From Actinomycetota bacterium (GTDB lineage Bacteria > Actinomycetota > Acidimicrobiia > Acidimicrobiales > Ilumatobacteraceae): a DNA stretch of 32,581 bases. Within the stretch, counting starts at the first letter, position 1; the number at the start of each line of letters is the position of its first letter. Position numbers and translations under genes: made by a program. This document shows positions 16,609 to 25,994 of the stretch, piece after piece. Below the pieces are notes generated by a model. The model saw only the letters and a list, made by a program, of their open reading frames with translations. It was not told where the DNA came from and made no database searches. The stretch spans positions 1-32,581 of the forward strand of contig JAPKZV010000227.1 of the NCBI GenBank assembly GCA_026393585.1, written 5' to 3'.

Positions 16609-17541
16609 TTACGGGCGCAATGTCAACCCGCGCTCGTCGAGCTTGGCGATTACTTCGTCAAGGCTCTTTTGCCCAAAGTTGGTGATATTCAAAAGATCGT
16701 CGTAGCTCTTCATGAGCAGCTCGCCGATGGTGTTGACCTGTGCACGCTTCAAGCAGTTGCGTGGACGCTCTGAGAGATCGAGGTCTTCAATTGCAAGATC
16801 GAGGTCTGGTGAACCGATGTTGTGGCCAATGACTTCACCGAGTTCAAGCCCCTGTGGCTCATCGGACAAGCTGGCAACAAGGTCAACGAGTGCACGCAAG
16901 GTTGCACCAGCAGAAGACAATGCTTCACGTGGCTCAATGCTGCCATCAGTTTCAATGTCGAGAACAAGGCGCTCGTAGTTTGTTGACTGCTCTACGCGTG
17001 TTGGCTCGATGTCGAACATCACGCGACGTACTGGTGAGAAAATGGCATCGATGGGAACAACACCAATGACGCGGTTCTCTGAATCGCGGTCGCTGGAAAC
17101 ATAACCACGACCACGCTCGACGGTGAGGTCGACAGTGAGTTGTGCTTTTCCGTTGAGCGAAGCAATGTGAACGTCTTTGTTCAAGATTTCAATACCAGTT
17201 GGCAAAACAATGTCGCCCGACTTCACTTCAGCTGGGCCTTTGACATCGAGACGCAAAACAACTGGCTCGTCACTTTCAGACACAACAACGATGTCTTTCA
17301 AGTTCAAGATGATTTCTGTTACATCTTCAGCAATGCCTTCGATGGTGTCGAACTCGTGAAGAGCAGCTTCGAAACGCACCGTAGTAATGGCAGCACCTGG
17401 GATGGACGACAAAAGCGTACGACGAAGTGAGTTGCCGATGGTATGACCGAAGCCTGGCTCGAGTGGACCCACAGCAAAACGCTGGCGGTTGTTCTCGGGT
17501 TCTCCGATTGCTTCGATTGTTGGACGTTGGATGACGAGCAT
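16609..17541 (-). CDS. rpoA: RNA polymerase alpha subunit
   Basis: Assembles beta and beta' and contacts promoters and activators. 310 residues. The N-terminal domain (to about 230) has FGHTIGNSLRRTLLSSIPGAA and DGSIEPREAL. The C-terminal domain (about 245-310) has LDLSERPRNCLKRAQVNTIG and FGQKSLDEVIAKLDERGL, the DNA-binding helices. ATG at 17541 (MLVIQRPTIEA) is chosen because it matches actinobacterial RpoA and follows AAGGAGAG at 17546-17553; the in-frame ATG at 17556 lies upstream of that site. Confidence 0.98.
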   Translation of the reverse strand: MLVIQRPTIEAIGEPENNRQRFAVGPLEPGFGHTIGNSLRRTLLSSIPGAAITTVRFEAALHEFDTIEGIAEDVTEIILNLKDIVVVSESDEPVVLRLDVKGPAEVKSGDIVLPTGIEILNKDVHIASLNGKAQLTVDLTVERGRGYVSSDRDSENRVIGVVPIDAIFSPVRRVMFDIEPTRVEQSTNYERLVLDIETDGSIEPREALSSAGATLRALVDLVASLSDEPQGLELGEVIGHNIGSPDLDLAIEDLDLSERPRNCLKRAQVNTIGELLMKSYDDLLNITNFGQKSLDEVIAKLDERGLTLRP

Positions 17542-17566
17542 GATGCTCTCCTTCAATTACTGAGAT

Positions 17567-18184
17567 TTATTTCGAGTACAACTCAACGATGAGTTGTTCG
17601 CGGACGGGTACATCGATGTGTTCGCGTTGTGGCAGATCGCGCACAGTTACTTGCTTGCCACCATCGCCAGTTTCCAACCAACCAATGACTGAACGATCGA
17701 GAACGTCAAGGTTGTGCTGAATGACAATCATGTTGCGAGCTTTTTCACTGAGGCTGATAACCATGCCTTTTTTCACTGTGAATGACGCAATGTCGACGCG
17801 CTTGCCATTGACGTTAATGAGTCCGTGGTTGACGAATTGACGTGCTTGCGGGCGAGTACTTGCCCAACCTGCGCGGTACACAATGTTGTCGAGGCGCTGT
17901 TCAAGCAGACGCAAAAGGTTTTCACCAGTTGGTCCGGCAAGACGGTTTGCCTCTTCATAGGTTTTGCGGAATTGACGCTCAAGCAAGCCGTAGATGTACT
18001 TAGCTTTTTGCTTCTCTTGCAACTGAGCTAAGTATTCGCTGCCTGCACCACGACGACGGGTGCGGCCGTGCTGGCCTGGTGGGAAAGGACGACGCTCGAG
18101 CGCCTTGCTTCCCTTTTCATTTTCGAAAATGTTGACATTGAGGCGGCGCGAAATGCGCACCTTTGGTCCGGTGTAGCGAGCCAT
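17567..18184 (-). CDS. rpsD: 30S ribosomal protein S4 (zinc-free form)
   Basis: Primary 16S rRNA binder and translational regulator, 205 residues. The N-terminus ARYTGPKVRISRRLNVNIF lacks the Cys cluster, so this is the zinc-independent form. The S4 RNA-binding domain is seen in RLDNIVYRAGWASTRPQARQ and VNHGLINVNGKRVDI. Three bases separate it from rpsK. Confidence 0.98.
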   Translation of the reverse strand: MARYTGPKVRISRRLNVNIFENEKGSKALERRPFPPGQHGRTRRRGAGSEYLAQLQEKQKAKYIYGLLERQFRKTYEEANRLAGPTGENLLRLLEQRLDNIVYRAGWASTRPQARQFVNHGLINVNGKRVDIASFTVKKGMVISLSEKARNMIVIQHNLDVLDRSVIGWLETGDGGKQVTVRDLPQREHIDVPVREQLIVELYSK

Positions 18185-18187
18185 GAG

Positions 18188-18586
18188 TTATGCCCTCCGA
18201 CGCTTTGGCTGACGGCATCCATTGTGTGGAACCGGGGTGACATCTTTAATTCCTGAAACTTCAATACCAAGGTTCTGAATGGAACGCAACGCAGTGTCGC
18301 GACCAGAACCTGGACCTTTTACGTGTACTTCAGCGCGACGAAGACCGTGCTCCATTGCAGCCTTACCAGCTTTTTCTGCAGCCATTTGTGCAGCAAAAGG
18401 AGTGGACTTACGTGAACCTTTGAAACCAACTGCACCAGATGATGCCCATGAAATGACATTGCCCTGCGCGTCGGTGATTGACACGATGGTGTTGTTGAAA
18501 GAACTCTTGATGTGAACAACGCCGGTTGAGACGTTTTTGCGTTCGCGCTTACGTGGACGACGTCCACCTGCTGCTGGCTTAGCCAT
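18188..18586 (-). CDS. rpsK: 30S ribosomal protein S11
   Basis: Platform protein near the E site, 132 residues. [39 protein letters not shown] and the C-terminal [13 protein letters not shown] are characteristic. Its ATG overlaps the rpsM stop by one base (TAATG). Confidence 0.98.
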   Translation of the reverse strand: MAKPAAGGRRPRKRERKNVSTGVVHIKSSFNNTIVSITDAQGNVISWASSGAVGFKGSRKSTPFAAQMAAEKAGKAAMEHGLRRAEVHVKGPGSGRDTALRSIQNLGIEVSGIKDVTPVPHNGCRQPKRRRA

Positions 18587-18966
18587 TACTTCCTCGCTGC
18601 CTTTTTCTTATTGGCGACTGTTTTCTTAGGACCTTTACGTGTGCGCGCATTGGTGTGTGTGCGCTGACCATGTACAGGCAGACCTTTACGATGGCGGATA
18701 CCTTGGTAGCTACCAATTTCGATTTTGCGCTTGATGTCTTGTTGTACATCGCGACGAAGGTCGCCTTCTACAACTAACTTCGCATCGATAAAACCACGAA
18801 TACGGTTGACTTCTTCCTCGGTGAGGTCACGAACACGTGTGTTGTGATTGAGGTCAAGTTCTTTGCACATCTTGAGCGCGGTTGAACGACCAACGCCAAA
18901 GATATAGGTGAGTGCAATCTCCAACCGCTTCTCGCGCGGGATGTCGACGCCTGAAATACGAGCCAT
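18586..18966 (-). CDS. rpsM: 30S ribosomal protein S13
   Basis: Head protein contacting P-site tRNA and 50S L5, 126 residues. It begins [31 protein letters not shown] and [19 protein letters not shown] are typical, with a Lys-rich tail. Two adjacent ATGs occur (18969 and 18966). The second is chosen for its family-like N-terminus and 7-base distance from GGA; the first is possible. Confidence 0.97.
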   Translation of the reverse strand: MARISGVDIPREKRLEIALTYIFGVGRSTALKMCKELDLNHNTRVRDLTEEEVNRIRGFIDAKLVVEGDLRRDVQQDIKRKIEIGSYQGIRHRKGLPVHGQRTHTNARTRKGPKKTVANKKKAARK

Positions 18967-18992
18967 CATTTTTCCTTTTGAATTGCCTGGGG

Positions 18993-19106
18993 TCAGCCCT
19001 GGCGCTGCTTGTGTCGCGGATTTTCGCAAATGACCATCACGTTGCCGTGGCGACGGATGACTTTGCATTTTTCACAAATTTTTTTAACGCTTGGACGGAC
19101 CTTCAT
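18993..19106 (-). CDS. rpmJ: 50S ribosomal protein L36 (zinc-ribbon form)
   Basis: Smallest large-subunit protein, 37 residues: [20 protein letters not shown] at the start and NPRHKQRQG at the end. Zinc ligands C11, C14, C27 and H32 are all present, so this is the zinc-binding (C+) paralogue. It lies 7 bases after the infA stop and 26 bases before rpsM, the normal position. Confidence 0.97.
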   Translation of the reverse strand: MKVRPSVKKICEKCKVIRRHGNVMVICENPRHKQRQG

Positions 19107-19113
19107 GGCCTTC

Positions 19114-19338
19114 TCACTTAAATCGGTAGGTGATACGACCACGGGTGAGGTCGTAGGGGGTGAGCTCTACTTGCACTTTGTCGCCGGGAAGAATTCGGAT
19201 GTAATGCATACGCATTTTTCCGGAGATATGCGCGAGGACTTGATGACCGTTTTCGAGCTCAACACGAAACATCGCATTGGGTAACGACTCGGTGATAGTG
19301 CCCTCGAGCACGATCGCATCTTCCTTTGGTTTTGCCAG
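19114..19338 (-). CDS. infA: Translation initiation factor IF-1, apparent CTG start
   Basis: Binds the A site of the 30S subunit during initiation. 74 residues if started at CTG (19336-19338), the normal length. The OB-fold core is clear: [37 protein letters not shown] and [16 protein letters not shown]. The frame has no ATG before the core. CTG is followed by GCAAAACCA (Ala-Lys-Pro, as in family members starting MAKP) and preceded 6 bases by a perfect AAGGAG at 19345-19350. The in-frame TTG (19410) and GTG (19407) would add about 24 unrelated residues and have no ribosome binding site. First gene of the alpha-type unit; map, often found before infA, is absent. Confidence 0.93.
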   Translation of the reverse strand: MAKPKEDAIVLEGTITESLPNAMFRVELENGHQVLAHISGKMRMHYIRILPGDKVQVELTPYDLTRGRITYRFK

Positions 19339-19344
19339 AAGAGA

Positions 19345-19350
19345 CTCCTT
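19345..19350 (-). promoter_or_regulatory. Ribosome binding site of infA, indicating a CTG start
   Basis: The minus strand reads AAGGAG, perfectly complementary to the 16S tail, exactly 6 bases before CTG at 19338. No ATG, GTG or TTG lies at a usable distance downstream. It is therefore the main evidence for the CTG start. Confidence 0.8.
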
Positions 19351-19438
19351 AAGACGGACAGAATTATGAACTGACGGGTGAATATTGAGACTTACAATGC
19401 CGCCCACCAACCATGACGGCTAATAGGGGCGAAGTGAA

Positions 19439-19467
19439 ATGCTATCGGTAGGCATGAAAAACGCCAA
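19439..19467 (-). promoter_or_regulatory. Predicted promoter of the infA unit
   Basis: TTGGCG (19462-19467), a 17-base spacer and TAGCAT (19439-19444) on the minus strand. Transcription would begin about 90 bases before infA. A second possible -10 box, CATAAT (19363-19368), lies closer but has no good -35. The -35 box coincides with one arm of the adk terminator. Confidence 0.45.
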
Positions 19468-19477
19468 TGGCCTTGGC
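19456..19477 (-). terminator. Predicted intrinsic terminator after adk
   Basis: The minus strand reads GCCAA, loop GGCCA, TTGGC, then GTTTTTC. A 5-bp stem, extendable by one U-G pair, is followed by five T. It lies about 40 bases after the adk stop and before infA, where the spc-type and alpha-type units separate. The stem is short, so efficiency is uncertain. Confidence 0.5.
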
Positions 19478-19516
19478 AGATTTGCTACGGTTCCGCCCAA
19501 ATTATCTTTGGCACGG

Positions 19517-20182
19517 TTACGAGCCTCCCCCGGCCCGGTCGATGACCTCGGTAATGCGGTCAAAGACCTCATCTTGGCTGCCTACCCCGTCGACCTCGTG
19601 AAGTCGCTGGGTTTGGCCGTAGAAGGAGATCAAGGGAGCCGTTTGACTCTCATAGAGGTCGAGACGGAGGTTGATGGCATCGGGGGTGTCATCGTCTCGC
19701 AAGACCACGTCACCTCCACAGGTGTCACAGCTCCATGTCGAGCGCACTACCCCAGTTGCGGTGTAGTTGGCGCCACAGTCGCGGCACACGCGCCGAGCCG
19801 AGAGACGGCTCAGTACGAGGTCTCGTGGCACCACTAAATCGACCGCTCCCAGCAAAGGGAGATCTTGGGCAATGAGGTCGAGGGCTTCTGCTTGCACCAC
19901 AGTTCGCGGGAAGCCATCCAAAATGTATCCACGTTGCTGCGTGTCGGCTTTTTTTAACCGCTCGCGCACCACTTCAATAATAAGTTCATCACTCACTAAG
20001 CCGCCGCCGCCAATAATTTTTTCGACGCTACGACCAAGAGCTGAATCTTCACGCACTGCTGCGCGCAACATGTCGCCCGTGGAAATATGTGGCACAACAT
20101 AGTGGCGCGACAAACGCAAACACTGTGTGCCTTTACCTGCGCCTTGACGACCAAGTAAGACGATGCGGGTGCCGCTACTCAT
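19517..20182 (-). CDS. adk: Adenylate kinase, zinc-lid type
   Basis: Interconverts ATP plus AMP with two ADP. 221 residues. The P-loop is GRQGAGKGTQ (11-20; usually GPPGAGKGTQ), then HISTGDMLR, and GYILDGFPRTVVQAEAL for AMP binding. The lid carries two Cys pairs (CRDC and CDTC) that form a zinc site. It follows secY by 47 bases, the standard place. The last 400 bases are about 60% GC against 51% nearer the start. Confidence 0.97.
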   Translation of the reverse strand: MSSGTRIVLLGRQGAGKGTQCLRLSRHYVVPHISTGDMLRAAVREDSALGRSVEKIIGGGGLVSDELIIEVVRERLKKADTQQRGYILDGFPRTVVQAEALDLIAQDLPLLGAVDLVVPRDLVLSRLSARRVCRDCGANYTATGVVRSTWSCDTCGGDVVLRDDDTPDAINLRLDLYESQTAPLISFYGQTQRLHEVDGVGSQDEVFDRITEVIDRAGGGS

Positions 20183-20229
20183 GAGCTTGCGAGGTGTCCT
20201 GCAGAAGTCCTTTTAGCAATGCCGCAGCA

Positions 20230-21549
20230 CTACTTCAAGAAGCCCTCGTAATTACGCAACATCAATTGACTGTCGATTTGACGCATCAATTCAAGCGCCA
20301 CACCTACTGCAATGAGCACGGTTGTACCGGCGAATGGGAACGACTGCACGTCGCCAATCCACAAAATGATGTACGGGAGAATTGCGATAAATGCAACGAA
20401 AAGTGCACCTGGCAAGGTGATTCGGTTCACTGTTTTTGCAAAGAACCGTTCTGTTTGTGGCCCGGGTCGAATACCGGGAATGAATCCACCTTGACGTCGC
20501 AACTGGTCGGCCTGACGGATGGGGTCGAACGCAATGGAGTTGTAGAAATAGGCGAAAGCCACAATGAACGCGAAAAACACTGTGATGTACAACATGTTCT
20601 GGCTATTCACAAGATAGTCGTTAACAAATTTGGCAATGCTTCCGCGCCAACCTTCGGCGCTTCCCAACATGTTCGAAAAAAGAACAGGGAGCAACAAAAT
20701 AGAAGAAGCGAAGATGATAGGAACTACACCAGCTTGGTTGACCTTCAGTGGGATGTAGGTGCTTTGTCCGCCATACATGCGCCTGCCAACTACTCGCTTT
20801 GCGAACTGCACCGGTATGCGTCGTTGTCCTAGTTCTACTCGCACTACTGCAGCAAGAATTCCGATTGAAGCAATGACAAGAATTGCGAACACAATGAATT
20901 TCTTACTCTGCAAAATGGAGTAGTAGCTGTAAGGCAAACCGCTCACGATGGAAGCGAAAATGACCATCGACATTCCGTTTCCAATACCGCGTTGGCTGAT
21001 GAGCTCGCCAAGCCACATGAGAAATGCGGTTCCTGCAACAAGCGATGGAATCACCAAAAGCGCACGCGGCATGAACGGATCGAGCAGAACAACATCGGGG
21101 GCTTGAGTTGCAGCGCCAAAGAACGCTGAACCACGACCTTGTCCGAAAATGAATGTGAGACCTGCACCTTGCAAGGTGGCAATACCGATGGCTACGTAAC
21201 GAGTCCACTGTGTAATTTTGCGCTGCCCAGTGGCACCTTCTTGTTGCCATTCTTCAAGCTTGGGAATAACAACTTGCAACACTTGCATGATGATGCTGGC
21301 AGTGATGTAAGGCATGATGCCCAATGCAAAGATCGAGAACGACCCAAAAGCACCGCCCGAGAACAAGTTCAAAAAGCCAAGGGCTCCTTGTGAATCGGCC
21401 GCTTCACGCAGTTGCCGAACAGCACCTGAATCGACACCGGGAACTCGCAGCGCAACACCGAATCGGTACACCGTCACAATAAAAAGTGTGAAGATGATTT
21501 TATTGCGCAGGTCAGCGACCTTGAAGATGTTCTTCAGGTTCGACAGCAC
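20230..21549 (-). CDS. secY: Protein translocase subunit SecY
   Basis: Channel subunit of the SecYEG translocon in the cytoplasmic membrane. 439 residues with ten hydrophobic segments. It begins LSNLKNIFKVADLRNKIIFT; FALGIMPYITASIIMQVL and GIGNGMSMVIFASI are typical, and the cytoplasmic loop after TM6 (GQRRIPVQFAKRVVGRR) and the loop FIPGIRPGPQTERF contact the ribosome and SecA. The start codon is GTG with GGAGCG a few bases upstream. It sits between rplO and adk as in most bacteria. Confidence 0.98.
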   Translation of the reverse strand: MLSNLKNIFKVADLRNKIIFTLFIVTVYRFGVALRVPGVDSGAVRQLREAADSQGALGFLNLFSGGAFGSFSIFALGIMPYITASIIMQVLQVVIPKLEEWQQEGATGQRKITQWTRYVAIGIATLQGAGLTFIFGQGRGSAFFGAATQAPDVVLLDPFMPRALLVIPSLVAGTAFLMWLGELISQRGIGNGMSMVIFASIVSGLPYSYYSILQSKKFIVFAILVIASIGILAAVVRVELGQRRIPVQFAKRVVGRRMYGGQSTYIPLKVNQAGVVPIIFASSILLLPVLFSNMLGSAEGWRGSIAKFVNDYLVNSQNMLYITVFFAFIVAFAYFYNSIAFDPIRQADQLRRQGGFIPGIRPGPQTERFFAKTVNRITLPGALFVAFIAILPYIILWIGDVQSFPFAGTTVLIAVGVALELMRQIDSQLMLRNYEGFLK

Positions 21550-21594
21550 GGACGCTCCTTTAAGCCTTGTTGAAAGATGGTAACGAAGAAACTT

Positions 21595-22083
21595 TTAACG
21601 GTTGGTGAATTGGTTGCCCTTGGCAGGCGGACGTACACCTTTGTACGACGGTGGCAAGATCGTGACAGTTCCACCGGCGGCAACAATTGCTGCCTCTGCT
21701 GCTTTAGAAACAGCATGAGCGTGCACGTTCACCGCACGTGTGATTTGACCACGAGCAAGAATTTTCACTGCTTGGCCTTTATGCGCTGCACCACCAGCCA
21801 CCATGATTGCCGGGGTGACGTCGGTTTCGGTGAGTTCATTCAAAGCATCAAGATTCACCGCGTAATATTCCACGCGGAAAGGGTTATTAAAGCCCTTCAA
21901 CTTTGGTACACGTTGCTTCAAAGGCATTTGTCCACCTTCGAAACCACGAGCAACTGTGTTACGTGCGTATTGACCCTTGGTACCACGGCCGGCAGTTTTA
22001 CCGCCACGACCACCGATACCACGAGCTACACGCTTGCGACGTTTGTTTGACCCTGGGGCCGGAGCGAGTTCATCGACGCGCAT
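21595..22083 (-). CDS. rplO: 50S ribosomal protein L15
   Basis: Large-subunit assembly protein, 162 residues. VARGIGGRGGKTAGRGTKG, FEGGQMPLKQRVPKLKGF and the C-terminal ILARGQITRAVNVHAHAVS stretch are typical; the N-terminal half is Gly-Arg-rich. It starts 3 bases after the rpmD stop. Confidence 0.98.
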   Translation of the reverse strand: MRVDELAPAPGSNKRRKRVARGIGGRGGKTAGRGTKGQYARNTVARGFEGGQMPLKQRVPKLKGFNNPFRVEYYAVNLDALNELTETDVTPAIMVAGGAAHKGQAVKILARGQITRAVNVHAHAVSKAAEAAIVAAGGTVTILPPSYKGVRPPAKGNQFTNR

Positions 22084-22086
22084 GAC

Positions 22087-22272
22087 TTAGTTCTCCTTCA
22101 CTTCAATGAGGTGTGGAACACGTGCGATCATGCCACGAATTTCGGGGCGATCAGGCAAGGTATTGGTGTTGCCAATACGGCCAAGCCCAAGAGCACGCAA
22201 GGTGCCCACGGTCTTTGGCTTTGCTCCAATTTTGGAACGAATTTGTGTGACGGTAATTGTTTTTTCAGACAT
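22087..22272 (-). CDS. rpmD: 50S ribosomal protein L30
   Basis: Small large-subunit protein, 61 residues. ITVTQIRSKIGAKPKTVGTL and LGRIGNTNTLPDRPEIRGMI match the family. It lies between rpsE and rplO with 2-3 base gaps. Confidence 0.97.
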   Translation of the reverse strand: MSEKTITVTQIRSKIGAKPKTVGTLRALGLGRIGNTNTLPDRPEIRGMIARVPHLIEVKEN

Positions 22273-22274
22273 GA

Positions 22275-22862
22275 CTAGTGAGCCCCTCCTGATGTGCGAC
22301 GCTCGTTATAAGCGCGCAACATTCCCTTTGGAACAAAATCTTCTGCAAGAAGTCCGCGACGTGCAGCAATAACATCGGGGCGTTGCAAAGCTTGCAAACC
22401 CTGAATGGTGGCACGAGCAACGTTGATTGCATTAGCTGAACCCAACGACTTTGCAAGTACGTCGTGAATGCCTGCTTCTTCCAAAATGATACGAGCAGCA
22501 CCACCGGCAATAACTCCGGTACCAGGTGTTGCTGGCTTCAAAAGAACACGACCTGCACCCATCACGCCAATCACTGGGTGAGTGATGGTGGAACCGGCAA
22601 GAGCAACATCGAAAAGATTCTTCTTTGCTTCTTCAGTTCCTTTTTGAATAGCAAGTGGAACTTCTTTTGCTTTTCCGTAGCCAAGACCGACACGACCATT
22701 GCCATCGCCCACTACAACGAGTGCAGTGAAAGAGAAGCGGCGTCCGCCCTTAACAACTTTTGCAACACGGTTGATGGTGATGACGCGTGATTCACGCAAC
22801 CCACCTGGTTCAACAGCTGCTGGTGCATTGTTGTTGGAATTGTTATATGTGACATTGCTCAT
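22275..22862 (-). CDS. rpsE: 30S ribosomal protein S5
   Basis: Small-subunit protein important for decoding accuracy and mRNA unwinding, 195 residues. After an Asn-rich N-terminus (residues 4-13), the double-stranded RNA-binding fold [20 protein letters not shown] and [15 protein letters not shown] follow. The C-terminal domain has [19 protein letters not shown]. Its ATG overlaps the rplR stop by one base (TAATG). Confidence 0.98.
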   Translation of the reverse strand: MSNVTYNNSNNNAPAAVEPGGLRESRVITINRVAKVVKGGRRFSFTALVVVGDGNGRVGLGYGKAKEVPLAIQKGTEEAKKNLFDVALAGSTITHPVIGVMGAGRVLLKPATPGTGVIAGGAARIILEEAGIHDVLAKSLGSANAINVARATIQGLQALQRPDVIAARRGLLAEDFVPKGMLRAYNERRTSGGAH

Positions 22863-23230
22863 TAGAACTCCAACCCTGCTGCGCGGGCTGCTTCAGCAAC
22901 CGCTGCGACTCGTCCGTGATACTTGTAACCACCACGGTCATAAACAACTTTGCTGACACCAGCTGCTTTTGCGCGCTCTGCCACTACCTGGCCAACGCGG
23001 GTTGCTGCACTGACATTGGCGCCAGTTTCTGAGCCACGAACTGATGGTTCTGTTGTTGATGCCGAAGCAACGGTACGACCAAGATCGTCGTCGATGAGTT
23101 GCACCGTAATATTTTTGTTGCTGCGATGAACAGCCAAGCGAGGACGCTCGGCAGTTCCGTAGACCTTTTTGCGTACGCGACGGTGACGACGCAGGCGTGA
23201 TTCGCGGCGCTGTTGTCCAACGTTTCCCAT
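22862..23230 (-). CDS. rplR: 50S ribosomal protein L18
   Basis: 5S rRNA-binding protein, 122 residues. The basic N-terminus [15 protein letters not shown] is followed by [20 protein letters not shown] and the end [20 protein letters not shown]. It lies between rplF and rpsE. Confidence 0.98.
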   Translation of the reverse strand: MGNVGQQRRESRLRRHRRVRKKVYGTAERPRLAVHRSNKNITVQLIDDDLGRTVASASTTEPSVRGSETGANVSAATRVGQVVAERAKAAGVSKVVYDRGGYKYHGRVAAVAEAARAAGLEF

Positions 23231-23242
23231 AATGCGGTCTCC

Positions 23243-23785
23243 TTACTTCTTTCCGGCTTTGCCAGCTTTGCGGATGACCCGCTCGCCGACATAACGAACG
23301 CCCTTGCCTTTGTACGGCTCGGGCTTGCGAATGGAACGGATGTTGGCAGCAACTTGGCCGACAACTTCTTTGTTAATGCCTTTCACGATGACTCGTGTTG
23401 GCACTGGTACTTCAAAAGTGATTCCTTCAGGAGCATCGATGAGAACGGGGTGAGAAAATCCAAGTGCAAGACGCAACTTGTTTGCTCCTTGTGGTTCTGC
23501 GCGGTAACCCACGCCCACAATTTCCAATTCTTTGACGAAGCCTGCTGTAACACCTTCAACCATGTTGGCTACAAGTGTGCGAGTGAGACCATGGAGCGCA
23601 CGATTATCGCGCTCGTCGTTCGGACGCTCGACAAAAATAGTGGACTCTTCTTTGCGCACGATGATGTCGCCAGGAATAGGTCGCGAGAGTGTTCCCTTTG
23701 AACCTTTTACTGTGACATTGCCTTGCGCAATGGTGACTTCGACACCACTTGGAATGGTGATGGGAGATTTACCGATACGTGACAT
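23243..23785 (-). CDS. rplF: 50S ribosomal protein L6
   Basis: Protein near the factor-binding centre, 180 residues with the two repeated L6 domains. [20 protein letters not shown] and the C-terminal [20 protein letters not shown] are diagnostic. Fifteen bases separate it from rpsH. Confidence 0.98.
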   Translation of the reverse strand: MSRIGKSPITIPSGVEVTIAQGNVTVKGSKGTLSRPIPGDIIVRKEESTIFVERPNDERDNRALHGLTRTLVANMVEGVTAGFVKELEIVGVGYRAEPQGANKLRLALGFSHPVLIDAPEGITFEVPVPTRVIVKGINKEVVGQVAANIRSIRKPEPYKGKGVRYVGERVIRKAGKAGKK

Positions 23786-23800
23786 GATGAATCTCCTTAA

Positions 23801-24202
23801 TCACCAAACGAAGCAGAGCACTTCGCCGCCCACTTTGCGCTTGCGCGCTTCGCGGTCGGTCATGAGCCCTTGACTGGTGGACAGGACAGCAACACCAAGG
23901 CCACCCAAAACACGGGGAACCGAAGTGGCATTGCGATAAACACGAAGACCAGGAGTCGATACGCGCTTCAGACCAGAAATGGTGCGATGGCGGTCGTCTG
24001 AGTACTTCAAGATTACGGTGAGTTCTTCGCCTGGGCCTTTACGAGCAGGTGCGATCGAGAAGCTCTCGATGTACCCCTCTTTTTTCAGCACTTCAGCAAG
24101 AGCACGCTTTTGTTTGGAAGACGGCATGATCACTTCATCGTGCATTGCCGTATTGGCATTGCGGATGCGTGTAAGCATGTCGGCGATTGGGTCAGTCATC
24201 AT
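23801..24202 (-). CDS. rpsH: 30S ribosomal protein S8
   Basis: 16S rRNA binder and, in E. coli, regulator of the spc operon. 133 residues. [18 protein letters not shown] and [16 protein letters not shown]-like C-terminal segments are present. Two adjacent ATGs occur (24202, 24199); the first has GAGG 7 bases upstream and is used here. Confidence 0.97.
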   Translation of the reverse strand: MMTDPIADMLTRIRNANTAMHDEVIMPSSKQKRALAEVLKKEGYIESFSIAPARKGPGEELTVILKYSDDRHRTISGLKRVSTPGLRVYRNATSVPRVLGGLGVAVLSTSQGLMTDREARKRKVGGEVLCFVW

Positions 24203-24211
24203 AGTGTTACC

Positions 24212-24397
24212 TCACCAACTCGCCTTCGTTACACCTGGTACTTCACCTGCGTGAACGAGTTCACGCAAGCAGAGACGGCATAAACCGAACTTCCGGAATA
24301 CTGCACGAGCACGTCCACAACGCTTGCAGCGTGTGTAGCCCCGTACTTTGTACTTGGGCTTGGCGTTTGCCTTATTGATCAATGATTTTTTTGCCAT
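24212..24397 (-). CDS. rpsN: 30S ribosomal protein S14, zinc-binding type Z
   Basis: Head protein, 61 residues. The short form with two Cys pairs (CKRC and CRLC) is the zinc-binding type Z S14, found in the spc operon of actinobacteria and others. It ends [11 protein letters not shown], typical for this type. A zinc-free paralogue may exist elsewhere in the genome. Confidence 0.97.
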   Translation of the reverse strand: MAKKSLINKANAKPKYKVRGYTRCKRCGRARAVFRKFGLCRLCLRELVHAGEVPGVTKASW

Positions 24398-24416
24398 TGT
24401 TGTATTTGCCCTCTAA

Positions 24417-25046
24417 TTACTTCTTGCCCTTGCCGGGGCCACCAGGACCACGACGACGAACGACTTTTTTAGGCTTAGGACCAGCGTCCTTGCCACGCTT
24501 GAACGGAAACCCGAATGCATCGAGTAGTGCTTTGCCCGCATCATCAGATGTGGCGGTGGTGACAATTGTGATGTCCATTCCGTGTGGAGCATCGATCTTG
24601 TCGTATTCGATTTCGGGGAACATGATTTGTTCAGCGAGACCAAAGGTGTAGTTGCCGCGGCCATCCCACGAGTGAGCTGGCAGTCCGCGGAAGTCGCGGA
24701 TACGAGGAATTGCGACCGATACGAGACGGTCGAAGAACTCCCACATACGATCGCCGCGGAGTGTGACCTTGCAACCAATGGCTTGATCTTCACGCAACTT
24801 GAATTGTGCAATGGAGATTTTTGACTTGGTCACGATTGGCTTTTGTCCGCTGATTTTTGTGAGGTCTGCAACAGCGCCTTCGAGCAACGAAGGTTGTTGC
24901 GTCGCACGACCAACACCCATGTTGATGACGATCTTCTCGAGCGTTGGAACCTGCATCACATTTTTAATGTCGAGCTGAGTTTGCAGAGCTGATTTGATTT
25001 CACCCTGGTACTTCAACTTCAAACGGGGGGACGTAGATGTAGTCAT
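24417..25046 (-). CDS. rplE: 50S ribosomal protein L5 with basic C-terminal tail
   Basis: 5S rRNA-binding protein forming a bridge to the 30S head, 209 residues. [35 protein letters not shown] and [20 protein letters not shown] are typical. The usual protein ends near GFPFK; here about 25 further residues rich in Lys, Arg, Gly and Pro follow. One-base overlap with rplX (TGATG). Confidence 0.97.
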   Translation of the reverse strand: MTTSTSPRLKLKYQGEIKSALQTQLDIKNVMQVPTLEKIVINMGVGRATQQPSLLEGAVADLTKISGQKPIVTKSKISIAQFKLREDQAIGCKVTLRGDRMWEFFDRLVSVAIPRIRDFRGLPAHSWDGRGNYTFGLAEQIMFPEIEYDKIDAPHGMDITIVTTATSDDAGKALLDAFGFPFKRGKDAGPKPKKVVRRRGPGGPGKGKK

Positions 25047-25348
25047 CAGATCTCCTCACCAGTTGACTTTGCGATACGCACTTTGGTGCCATCGGCTTTG
25101 ATTTTGTAACCCACACGAGTTGGCTTGCCTTTATGTACAAGCATCACGTTTGAAGCGTCGACAGGAACTTCCTTGTCGATGATTCCACCCTGCTGATTTG
25201 CAGCACGAGCTTTTGTGTGACGCTTAGCGATATTGAGACCACCAATGAGCACTTTGTTCAACTTAGGAAGAACAGCTTGGATTTCTCCTTGTTCACCTTT
25301 GTTTTTGCCAGCGATGACAACGATGGTGTCGCCTTTTTTCAGTTTCAT
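25046..25348 (-). CDS. rplX: 50S ribosomal protein L24
   Basis: Assembly initiator protein near the tunnel exit, 100 residues. The KOW motif lies in [20 protein letters not shown], followed by [15 protein letters not shown] and the Cys-free C-terminus. Its start directly follows the rplN stop. Confidence 0.97.
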   Translation of the reverse strand: MKLKKGDTIVVIAGKNKGEQGEIQAVLPKLNKVLIGGLNIAKRHTKARAANQQGGIIDKEVPVDASNVMLVHKGKPTRVGYKIKADGTKVRIAKSTGEEI

Positions 25349-25717
25349 TTAGAGCACCTCCGGTGCCAGGGAAACGATACGCATGAATTTCTTATCGCGA
25401 AGTTCACGACCAACAGGGCCAAAAATACGTGTACCACGTGGTGTGAGGTCTTCTTTAATAAGCACTGCAGCGTTTTCGTCGAAACGAATGTAACTGCCGT
25501 CTGGACGGCGCTTTTCTTTTTTCGTGCGTACTACTACGCAACGAACTACTTCACCTTTTTTGACGCCAGCACCTGGGATGGCATCTTTAACGGTTCCGAT
25601 AAAAACGTCACCAATAGATGCGTAACGGCGACGTGTACCACCGAGCACTTTGATAACGAGAACTTCACGTGCGCCACTGTTGTCGGCAACACGAAGTCGA
25701 GACTCTTGCTGAATCAC
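25349..25717 (-). CDS. rplN: 50S ribosomal protein L14
   Basis: Protein at the inter-subunit face, 122 residues. [20 protein letters not shown] and [20 protein letters not shown] are near-invariant. The start codon is GTG and overlaps the rpsQ stop by four bases (GTGA), suggesting coupled translation. Confidence 0.98.
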   Translation of the reverse strand: MIQQESRLRVADNSGAREVLVIKVLGGTRRRYASIGDVFIGTVKDAIPGAGVKKGEVVRCVVVRTKKEKRRPDGSYIRFDENAAVLIKEDLTPRGTRIFGPVGRELRDKKFMRIVSLAPEVL

Positions 25718-25986
25718 TTTGCACGCTCCAAAACTTCAATGACGCGCCAGCGCTTCTGCTTGGACAAAGGACGAATTTCCATGACACGAACACGGTCACC
25801 AATATTGACGTCATTGGTTTCATCGTGTGCATAGAGCTTCTTGGTACGAAGTACGAACTTTGCGTACTTCGGGTGACGAACGCGTTCAATTACTGCAATG
25901 ACCGCTGTCTTGTCCATTTTGTTGGACACGACAACGCCTTCGCGTACTTTGCGCGCGTTACGTTCTGCGACAGTTTCTACAGTCAT
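25714..25986 (-). CDS. rpsQ: 30S ribosomal protein S17
   Basis: Primary 16S rRNA binder, 90 residues. [20 protein letters not shown] and [20 protein letters not shown] are typical OB-fold segments. It lies between rpmC and rplN. Confidence 0.97.
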   Translation of the reverse strand: MTVETVAERNARKVREGVVVSNKMDKTAVIAVIERVRHPKYAKFVLRTKKLYAHDETNDVNIGDRVRVMEIRPLSKQKRWRVIEVLERAK

Positions 25987-25994
25987 AGTTTCCC

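Noticed and set aside
19439-19837. 132-codon plus-strand open frame opposite adk
   Set aside because: Antisense shadow of the GC-rich adk end; begins inside the predicted infA promoter.
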